From assembly GCF_030316825.1 (NCBI RefSeq), contig NZ_JASZYU010000002.1, forward strand, positions 1 to 64,000: a stretch of DNA of 64,000 nucleotides. The letters run 5' to 3'. Source of the DNA: Variovorax fucosicus. Its GTDB lineage: Bacteria; Pseudomonadota; Gammaproteobacteria; Burkholderiales; Burkholderiaceae_C. Within the stretch, counting starts at the first letter, position 1; every line of letters begins with the position of its first letter. Positions 58,423-64,000 of the stretch are shown one piece after another. Under the pieces are notes generated by a model. The model had not been told where the DNA came from and did not search any database. It saw only the letters and a list, made by a program, of their open reading frames with translations. The position numbers and the translations under genes are program-made.

Positions 58423-59370
58423 ATGAACGTCGCGACCGTCAGGCTCTTTCTGGAGGTGCTGGAGGCTGGCAGCCTGAGCAAGGTGGCGGCCCGTCGCCAG
58501 ACGGTGCAGTCGCACATCAGCCGCCAGATCAGCGACTTCGAGGCGGGTTTCGGCGGCCCGCTTTTTCGGCGCACGGGCAGGGGGGTCGCGCCGACCGAAC
58601 TGGGCGAGCGCGCGGCGCTGCGGCTACGTTCCTGGCTGCTGGAGACAGACCGTCTGGCGCAGGAACTTCGCGAGGAATCGGGCAAGCTGCTGGGCGAGGT
58701 TCGTCTGGGCGTCATCCCGTCGGCAGCGCATCCGCTGATGACCCGGCTTTTCGAACGCCTGCAGGTCGAGCACCCGGGCATCCGTCTCAACATCGCCGAA
58801 GCCCAGGGCACCGAACTCAACACGATGCTCGACAGCGGCGCCGTCGACATGGCGATTCTTTTTCGGTTCAATCGCCCGAGCGGTCACGAAGAAAGACTGC
58901 TGAGCGTTGCGCACACCTACCTGATCTCCGCGCCGGGCGACGAGCTCACGAAAGAGCCCACGGTCAACTTCTCGCGCCTGTCGGGTCTGCGCCTCGTGCT
59001 GCCTCGACGTCCTAGCCATTGGCGCAATGCGCTCGACGAAGCAGCCCGGAGCCTGGGCTTCGCGCTGGTGCCCGTCGCCGAAGTGGATTCGTTGACGATG
59101 CAAAAGGAACTCGTGGCGCACACGCCAGGGCTCTATTCGATGATGGGGCCGTACTCGATTGCCGAGGAACTCCAACGCGGCCGTCTTCAAGCCAGCAAAC
59201 TCGTCAAGCCCGATCTCTTTCGCCACGTGACGCTGGCGTTCCCCAAGCAGGGCAAGCTTTCGCCTGCGTGCAGGAGGGTCGCCGAGATCATTCAGCAGTT
59301 GGTCAACGGCTGGGGGAACCAGCTCACCGAGCCCACAGGCGATGGCGCCTTCGGGCTCGGCCGTGCCTGA
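58423..59370 (+). CDS. LysR-family transcriptional regulator divergent to the HyuAB operon
   Basis: A 315-residue regulator. The N-terminal helix-turn-helix is LEVLEAGSLSKVAARRQT, with VQSHISRQISDFEAGFGG near 27 and LFRRTGRGVAPTELGERA near 47. The effector domain spans about 90-295 (VRLGVIPSAAHPLMTRLF, IRLNIAEAQGTELNTMLDSG). It belongs to the Cbl/NAC-like subgroup by general pattern. The start ATG at 58423 follows the palindrome by 17 bases. It is the obvious controller of the FAH-HyuAB-G3E-Bug-porin operon. Confidence 0.9.
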   Translation: MNVATVRLFLEVLEAGSLSKVAARRQTVQSHISRQISDFEAGFGGPLFRRTGRGVAPTELGERAALRLRSWLLETDRLAQELREESGKLLGEVRLGVIPSAAHPLMTRLFERLQVEHPGIRLNIAEAQGTELNTMLDSGAVDMAILFRFNRPSGHEERLLSVAHTYLISAPGDELTKEPTVNFSRLSGLRLVLPRRPSHWRNALDEAARSLGFALVPVAEVDSLTMQKELVAHTPGLYSMMGPYSIAEELQRGRLQASKLVKPDLFRHVTLAFPKQGKLSPACRRVAEIIQQLVNGWGNQLTEPTGDGAFGLGRA

Positions 59371-59379
59371 ACACACCCA

Positions 59380-59673
59380 TCAGGGCTTCTCCACCTCGAT
59401 CGACATCACCGTCAACGTCCCGTCCACCTTGTCCACCGTGAACTTCACCTTGTCTCCGGCCTTCACCTTCTGAAGCAGTGCCGGATCCTTAACGCGAAAC
59501 ACCATGGTCATCGCGGGCATGTCGACGTTGGGGATGTCGCCATGCTTGAGCGTGATGTTGTTCCTGTCGGGGTCGACCTTGCGCACTTCGGCCTCTACCG
59601 TGGGGAGCGCGGCTTGTGCGAAGGCGGCGACGGCCAGCGTGGCGGCGGCGAGGGTGGTCAGCAGCTTCTTCAT
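59380..59673 (-). CDS. CusF-like periplasmic copper-binding protein
   Basis: A 97-residue exported protein: signal MKKLLTTLAAATLAVAAFAQA, then a small beta-barrel domain with the CusF pattern VRKVDPDRNNITLKHGDIPN and MPAMTMVFRVKDPALL (the His and Met residues serve as Cu(I)/Ag(I) ligands; the Trp of CusF is not present in the matching position). It carries copper in the periplasm. The start at 59673 has AAAGGA upstream and is chosen over 59763. It lies downstream of the DUF411 and multicopper oxidase genes in the same direction. Confidence 0.88.
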   Translation of the reverse strand: MKKLLTTLAAATLAVAAFAQAALPTVEAEVRKVDPDRNNITLKHGDIPNVDMPAMTMVFRVKDPALLQKVKAGDKVKFTVDKVDGTLTVMSIEVEKP

Positions 59674-59692
59674 GTCGATGTCCTTTCCGGGA

Positions 59693-60157
59693 TCAGCCGC
59701 GCGCATAGCGCTGGTACACGCGCGTGCTGCCGTCGGCCAGCACCAGCAGCACGTCGTAGGCATCGCGCTGCCCGCCGTAGGCCGGGCCGTCCATGCCGGG
59801 CGAGCCGATCGGCATGCCGGGCACGGCGAGGCCGATGGCCTGCGGCTTTTCTTTCAGCAGGCGCTGGATCTCGCGCGCCGGCACGTGGCCTTCGAGTGCG
59901 TAGCCGGCCACCAGGCCGGTGTGGCAGGAGCCGAGCGCGGCCGGTATGCGCAGACGGGTACGCGCGGCCGTGTTGTTGCCGTCGTCATTGATGCGCGTGG
60001 CAAAGCCGTTCTGGTTCAGGTGCTTTACCCAGTCCTGGCAGCAGCCGCAGTTCGGGTCTTTCCAGATCTCGACCTGGGGCGCGGCGGCAAGGGCCGTGAG
60101 TGGTGCGGCGGTGAAGGCGAGCAGCGGGGCTGCGCGCAGGAGTGTTCGTCTTTGCAT
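59693..60157 (-). CDS. DUF411 metal-binding protein (exported)
   Basis: A 154-residue protein with the export signal RRTLLRAAPLLAFTAAPLTALAA and the DUF411 signature EIWKDPNCGCCQDWVKHL (C-x-C-C, near 37-46), plus SCHTGLVAGYALEGHVP near 80 and PGMPIGSPGMDGPAYGG near 113. Family members bind copper or related metals in the periplasm and commonly neighbour CusF and multicopper oxidase. The start MQRRTLLRAAP at 60157 is chosen over 60187. A twin-arginine-like MQRRTLL may send it by Tat. It has a 19-base gap to the CusF gene. Confidence 0.88.
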   Translation of the reverse strand: MQRRTLLRAAPLLAFTAAPLTALAAAPQVEIWKDPNCGCCQDWVKHLNQNGFATRINDDGNNTAARTRLRIPAALGSCHTGLVAGYALEGHVPAREIQRLLKEKPQAIGLAVPGMPIGSPGMDGPAYGGQRDAYDVLLVLADGSTRVYQRYARG

Positions 60158-60167
60158 GGTGGTTTCC

Positions 60168-61568
60168 TCAGTGGTTGTGGGCGCCATGGCCCGATGAAGG
60201 CTTGCGCACGGTGGCGTCGCCGGTGTCGGCCCGGCCGGGTGCGGCGGGTGATGTGGGCGCAGCGCGCGCGGTGGGTGGCACGGCGGCTCCGGGGACTTCG
60301 CGTGCCACCGTGCCGGCCGGGTGTTTGAACCAGCCCGGGTCGCGGTAGTCGCCCGGCTTCTGGTCGCGCCGCACCTTCAGCAGCGTGAACATGCCGCCCA
60401 TCTCGGCCGGGCCGAACGGGCCCTGGCCGGCCATCATCGGCAGGGTGTTGTCGGGCAGCGGCATTTCCATCGCGCCCATGTCGGCCATGCCCTTGTCGCC
60501 CATCACCATGTAGTCGGGCACGAGCTTCCTGATCCTGTCGGCCACGTCCTTGTGGTCGACGCCGATCATGGTCGGCACCTCGTGGCCCATCGGGCCCATG
60601 GTGTGGTGCGCCTTGTGGCAATGCAGCGACCAGTCGCCTTCCTCGTCCGCGATGAACTCCATCTGCCGCATCTGGCCGACCGCGACGTCGACCGATACCT
60701 CGGGCCAGCGCGCGCTGCGCGGCACCGGGCCGCCATCGGTGCCGGTGACTTCGAACTCGTGGCCGTGGATGTGGATCGGGTGGTTGGTCATCGTCAGGTT
60801 GCCGACGCGGATGCGCACGCGGTCGTTCTTGCGCACGTTGAGCGTGTCGATGCCGGGGAACACGCGGCTGTTGAAGCTCCAGATGTTGAAGTCGGTCATG
60901 GTGTTGACCTTTGGCGTCCTGCTGCCGGGCTCGACGTCGAAGCTGCTGAGCAGAAAGCAGAAGTCGCGCTGCACTTCGCTGATCTGCGGATGCTTCTCTT
61001 TCGGGTGGGTGACCCAGAAGCCCATCATGCCCATCGCCATCTGCGTCATCTCGTCGGCGTGCGGGTGGTACATGAAGGTGCCGGGCCGGCGCGCGGTGAA
61101 CTCGTAGACGAAGGTCTTGCCCGGCGGGATGTGCGGCTGGGTGATGCCGCCCACGCCGTCCATGCCGTTCGGCAGGCGCTGGCCGTGCCAGTGCACCGTG
61201 GTGTGCTCGGGTAGCTTGTTGGTGACGAAGATGCGCAGGCGGTCGCCCTCGACCACCTCGATGGTCGGCCCCGGCGACTGGCCGTTGTAGCCCCACATGT
61301 TGACCTTGAAGCCCGGCGCCATCTCGCGCACCACGGGCTCGGCGACCAGATGGAATTCCTTGACGCCCGCATTCATGCGCCACGGCGCCGTCCAGCCGTT
61401 GAGCGTGACGACCGGGTTGTAGGCGCGGCCGGTCGGCGGCACCAGCGGCGGCGCGGTGGCGGTGGAGCCTTGCGTCACCGGTTCGGGCAGGGTGGCCATC
61501 GCGACGCGGCTGACCGAGGCGGCAGCGACGGCCGTGGCTGCGCCGGCGAAAAAGTTGCGGCGGTTCAT
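60168..61568 (-). CDS. Multicopper oxidase (Cu(I)/Mn/bilirubin-oxidase-like), Met-rich
   Basis: A 466-residue exported enzyme with a twin-arginine signal (NRRNFFAGAATAVAAASVS). The copper ligands are in HTTVHWHG near 124, MYHPHADE near 167, NHPIHIHGHEFE near 262 and SLHCHKAHHTM near 314, covering T1 and T2/T3 sites. A Met-rich stretch MGDKGMADMGAMEM near 365 could act as extra Cu(I) capture site, and the end is His-rich (SSGHGAHNH). It oxidises Cu(I) to less toxic Cu(II) in the periplasm. GGGAG precedes the start; the ATG overlaps the upstream TolC-family gene stop by four bases. Confidence 0.92.
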   Translation of the reverse strand: MNRRNFFAGAATAVAAASVSRVAMATLPEPVTQGSTATAPPLVPPTGRAYNPVVTLNGWTAPWRMNAGVKEFHLVAEPVVREMAPGFKVNMWGYNGQSPGPTIEVVEGDRLRIFVTNKLPEHTTVHWHGQRLPNGMDGVGGITQPHIPPGKTFVYEFTARRPGTFMYHPHADEMTQMAMGMMGFWVTHPKEKHPQISEVQRDFCFLLSSFDVEPGSRTPKVNTMTDFNIWSFNSRVFPGIDTLNVRKNDRVRIRVGNLTMTNHPIHIHGHEFEVTGTDGGPVPRSARWPEVSVDVAVGQMRQMEFIADEEGDWSLHCHKAHHTMGPMGHEVPTMIGVDHKDVADRIRKLVPDYMVMGDKGMADMGAMEMPLPDNTLPMMAGQGPFGPAEMGGMFTLLKVRRDQKPGDYRDPGWFKHPAGTVAREVPGAAVPPTARAAPTSPAAPGRADTGDATVRKPSSGHGAHNH

Positions 61569-62941
61569 GTTGCGCTCCCGGTCAACGCCAGCTGCAGGTC
61601 GGTGTCGGCCAGCCAGAAGTCGCGCTGGGCTTCGATCGCGGCGTTGACGGCCAGCATCGAGGCCCGCGTTTCGCCGAGCAGTTCCCACACGCTCGACAGC
61701 ATGCCGTTGTAGCGCAGCACCATCTCGTCGTTGACCTGGCGCCGCAGCGGCAGCACCTCGTCCTGGTAGCGGCGTGCGATGGCGTAGGCGGTGTTCCAGT
61801 GCGCGAGCGATTCGCGCGCCTCGCTCGCGGCGCGCACGCCGGTCTCGCGCACGCGCGCTGCGGACTGCAGGTAGAGCGCCTCGGCCCGGGCGTTGCGCGC
61901 CTGGCCCCAGTCGAACAACGGAATCGGCAGCTCCAGCTCGAAGCCGCGCTCGGTGGTGCGGGCGCGATCCGGACCGTTGCCGAACACGGTGTTGCGCACG
62001 GCGCCCAACTCCATGGCGTTCACGAGGCCGGTGGCGCGCGTGAGGCCGAGCGAATTGGTCGTGGCGGTGTTCTGCATCTGCGCAGAACGCACATCGAGCC
62101 GGTCGCGCAATGCCAGCGCCTGCACGTCGCCGGCATCGGGTGCGGAGGCGGGCAGCGCTGGCAGTCGATCGGGCAGCGTGTACGACGCGGCCCGGGCACC
62201 GCTCAGCCCCATCAGGCGCGTGAGCTGCTCGCGGCTTGCCACGGCGGCTTGTTCTGCGCGCGCGAGTTGGGCCGCTGCGTCGGCCAGCAGCAACTGCTCG
62301 CGCGTGCGTTGCAGCGCGCTCCAGTTGCCCACCTGCGCCATGCGGTGCGCGAGCTCGGCGCCGGCTTCGGCCGCATCCTTCGCGTCACGCATGTAGCTCA
62401 CGCCTTGCCGCGCGGCCACCGCGCGCACCCAGGCGCGGCGCGTGTCGGCGGCGAGCAGCAGCACGCTTTGCGCGGCCTGCAGCTTGGCCACCTCATGGCG
62501 CTCACCGGCCCAGCGCGCCTGCCACGGCAGCGCGATCAGGTTCAGCACGTTGAAGCGCAGTGCCCGGTCGATTTCGAGGGCGCTGCCTTCCCGGAGGCGG
62601 CTGAAGGCAAACACCGGGTTCGGCAGGCTCGCGGCCTGCACGCGCTCGGCGTCGCTCAGTTGCAGCGTGGCGAACGCGTCCTGCATGCGCGGGCCGTTGA
62701 CGAGCGCAATGCGCACGGCGGCCTCGGCATCGAGCGGCCGGGCGAGCAGGGCGTCGACCGCCTCGGCCGAGCGCGCGTCGGGCGCGCGCTGCGCGTTGGC
62801 GCCGCCGGTCAGCGGGTTGCCGGCCACCAGCGCCTGCACGTCGGCGCCGCCACCGTCAGGCGAGAGGCTGGCGCAGCCGGCGAGCGCCAGCGCACTGCTC
62901 AACGCCACAGCGGCTTTTTGGATTGGAACGAGAAACTTCAC
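61565..62941 (-). CDS. TolC-family outer-membrane efflux lipoprotein
   Basis: A 458-residue outer-membrane channel protein. The lipoprotein signal is VALSSALALAGCASL (lipobox near residue 24). The body is a long alpha-helical hairpin typical of the RND/MFS efflux outer-membrane factor family: SLPNPVFAFSRLREGSALEID, AVSREQLTRLMGLSG, DVRSAQMQNTATT, ELPIPLFDWGQARNARAEALYL. It would export Cu(I) together with inner-membrane and periplasmic partners, which are not in the window. The start is GTG at 62941 (GGAG 8 bases upstream) rather than TTG at 62956. Followed by the multicopper oxidase gene with a four-base overlap. Confidence 0.86.
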   Translation of the reverse strand: MKFLVPIQKAAVALSSALALAGCASLSPDGGGADVQALVAGNPLTGGANAQRAPDARSAEAVDALLARPLDAEAAVRIALVNGPRMQDAFATLQLSDAERVQAASLPNPVFAFSRLREGSALEIDRALRFNVLNLIALPWQARWAGERHEVAKLQAAQSVLLLAADTRRAWVRAVAARQGVSYMRDAKDAAEAGAELAHRMAQVGNWSALQRTREQLLLADAAAQLARAEQAAVASREQLTRLMGLSGARAASYTLPDRLPALPASAPDAGDVQALALRDRLDVRSAQMQNTATTNSLGLTRATGLVNAMELGAVRNTVFGNGPDRARTTERGFELELPIPLFDWGQARNARAEALYLQSAARVRETGVRAASEARESLAHWNTAYAIARRYQDEVLPLRRQVNDEMVLRYNGMLSSVWELLGETRASMLAVNAAIEAQRDFWLADTDLQLALTGSAT

Positions 62942-63016
62942 GATAGATCTCCGCAAGCGAGAAAGCGGCCGCCACAGGCCACAAGGCCAACGGCGGACGG
63001 ACTACGGGCAGGGAGA

Positions 63017-63397
63017 TCAGGAAATGGGCGGCTTGAAGCCGCGCGCCGGCTCGGCGCTCGCAAAAACGACCGGCCGGAACGAGGGAGCCTCGCGCGGCGC
63101 GGCGCCGAGCAGCGCAAGCTCGGGCCACACCGTCATGGCGACCGTGTGGCAGAGCTGGCAATCGGTGCAGGTGGTCTTGCAGTCGGGGGTGGCCGGCGCG
63201 TGTGCGGCCGGTGGGTGCGACCCATGGTCGTGCGCCATATCGGTCATGCCGGCCATGTCGTGCATCGCATGCAGCGCGGTGCCAGCCTCGGCCGACATCG
63301 TTTGCTGCGGCTGCACGCTCTGCACTGCCATCGCGTCGCCCAGCCAGCCGCGCAGCGGCAGCAGCAGGATTGCAAGGGCGAGGACGAGAACGCGCAT
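63017..63397 (-). CDS. Met/His-rich exported protein of the copper cluster
   Basis: A 126-residue protein with a hydrophobic N-terminus (VLVLALAILLLPLRGWLG) that may be a signal or membrane anchor. The middle is rich in Met and His: LHAMHDMAGMTDMAHDHGSH, followed by CKTTCTDCQLCHTVAM with four cysteines and a His, a likely metal site. The C-terminal PSFRPVVFASAEPARGFKPPI is typical of small DUF2946-like proteins beside copper genes. Likely binds copper outside the cytoplasm. It is 75 bases upstream of the TolC gene in the same direction, so one operon is probable. Confidence 0.68.
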   Translation of the reverse strand: MRVLVLALAILLLPLRGWLGDAMAVQSVQPQQTMSAEAGTALHAMHDMAGMTDMAHDHGSHPPAAHAPATPDCKTTCTDCQLCHTVAMTVWPELALLGAAPREAPSFRPVVFASAEPARGFKPPIS

Positions 63398-63406
63398 GCC
63401 GTGATT

Positions 63407-64000
63407 TTAGGCGCCGGCCCGGGGCAATGGCCGGCCGCGCTCGCGCATCGCGTCGCGCAGCACATCGGGGAAATCGGTGATGACGCCATCGACGCCCATG
63501 TCGAGCAGCCGCAGCATGTCGGCACGCTGGTTCACCGTCCATGGCAGCACCGTCATGCCGAGCGCCTGCGCCTGCTGCACCTGGGCCGGCGTGAGGTCGG
63601 CAAACGCGGGCGACCAGATCACCGGCGCCTTGCCGGCGTCGCCGGCAGCGGCTTTGACCAGCAGCGGCGTCGACGCGAAGTCGCCGGCGTTCAGGCCCTG
63701 CGTCCAGCGGCTGTCGCGCAGCGTTCGTGCGGTTGTGAGGTAGGCGCGCGGCAGTTGCGGCGCCAGTTGGCCCACGAGCGCGAGCGCGCGCCAGTCGAAG
63801 CTCTGTAGCGTGACGCGCCGGGCCATGCCGGCCTTGTCGATTTCGGCGAGCAGTGCGCGCACCATCGGCTCGGGCGCCGCGGTTTCGTCGGGCTTGCCGG
63901 GGTCGAGCTTGGTTTCGATGTTGAAGCGAACCTGCTCGTTGCCACGCGCCTTGACCATGGCGAACAGCGCAGCCAGCGTCGGAATGCGCTCGCCATCGCG
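63407..64000 (-). CDS. Glycerophosphodiester phosphodiesterase (5' part outside the window)
   Basis: The visible 198 codons encode the C-terminal part of a GDPD TIM barrel. Clear marks are RFNIETKLDP near the visible start (substrate/metal glutamate), VTLQSFDWRAL, and the end VLPWTVNQRADMLRLLDMGVDGVITDFPDVL. GDPD hydrolyses glycerophosphodiesters to glycerol-3-phosphate and an alcohol. The open frame continues past base 64000 (DGERIPTLAALFAMVK), so the N-terminal His-Arg-Gly and Glu motifs lie outside. An ATG at 63958 is internal. Convergent or overlapping genes are not seen; the Met/His-rich gene lies just downstream. Confidence 0.92.
   Translation of the reverse strand, partial: RDGERIPTLAALFAMVKARGNEQVRFNIETKLDPGKPDETAAPEPMVRALLAEIDKAGMARRVTLQSFDWRALALVGQLAPQLPRAYLTTARTLRDSRWTQGLNAGDFASTPLLVKAAAGDAGKAPVIWSPAFADLTPAQVQQAQALGMTVLPWTVNQRADMLRLLDMGVDGVITDFPDVLRDAMRERGRPLPRAGA

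Overview
The window (about 66% G+C through most of its length) looks like a chromosomal segment of a soil betaproteobacterium of the Comamonadaceae, most probably Variovorax or a close relative. The genus is an inference from three things: a Bug-type solute-binding protein, an OmpC-type Burkholderiales porin, and a nitrate-assimilation locus containing a PP2C/Ser-Thr kinase fusion and an ANTAR regulator. No rRNA, tRNA, insertion sequence or CRISPR array was seen.

Layout. (1) 1-6567, nitrate assimilation: nirB (cut by the left edge), a bifunctional phosphatase/kinase, a NarK-type nitrate transporter, and an ANTAR protein carrying two NarX-like P-box motifs. (2) 6697-7797: a secreted beta-propeller lactonase. 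(3) 7804-19835, a catabolic cluster of unknown substrate: FAD aromatic hydroxylase, zinc dehydrogenase, FMN reductase, cupin, NTF2-like protein, a complete branched-chain-type ABC importer, a DUF1185 protein, a GntR/FCD regulator, a VOC dioxygenase and an FAH-type hydrolase. Its three divergent intergenic regions share 22-bp palindromes of the form TGCAYRAA-N6-TTTRTGCA, which ties the cluster into one likely GntR regulon. A LysR gene and a YdjM-like membrane protein follow. (4) About 21571-30637, an accessory island, partly of lower G+C, holding a PD-(D/E)XK nuclease, a polysaccharide-lyase-like protein, a GIY-YIG protein, an Mrr-nuclease/nSTAND NTPase fusion and a Rad50-like ATPase with a zinc hook and a C-terminal R-x3-E...H pattern resembling RloC anticodon nucleases. 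This looks like a defence island. (5) 30638-36229: DAHP synthase, a copper-radical (galactose/glyoxal) oxidase-like lipoprotein with five C-terminal repeats, and a GT87 membrane protein. (6) 36230-40991: an operon of a ThDP enzyme, a zinc alcohol dehydrogenase and a CoA-transferase with an extra C-terminal domain. (7) 41312-49296: tandem universal stress protein, Rnk, a prolyl-hydroxylase-like oxygenase, two paralogous lipoproteins, a MauG-like dihaem protein and a large phosphoesterase lipoprotein. (8) 49753-59370: a tightly packed operon (FAH hydrolase, HyuA, HyuB, small Cys-Gly-Cys protein, G3E GTPase, Bug protein, porin) with a divergent LysR gene. (9) 59380-63397, copper handling: CusF-like, DUF411, multicopper oxidase, TolC-family lipoprotein and a Met/His-rich protein. 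A glycerophosphodiester phosphodiesterase is cut by the right edge.

How parts work together. Nitrate uptake (NarK) and NADH-dependent nitrite reduction (NirB) are probably controlled by antitermination through the ANTAR protein. The GntR cluster pairs an importer with ring hydroxylation, ring-cleavage and hydrolysis steps. The HyuAB operon pairs import (porin, Bug protein) with ATP-dependent amide/lactam-type chemistry and a candidate metal-insertion pair. The copper genes provide periplasmic Cu(I) binding, oxidation and export.
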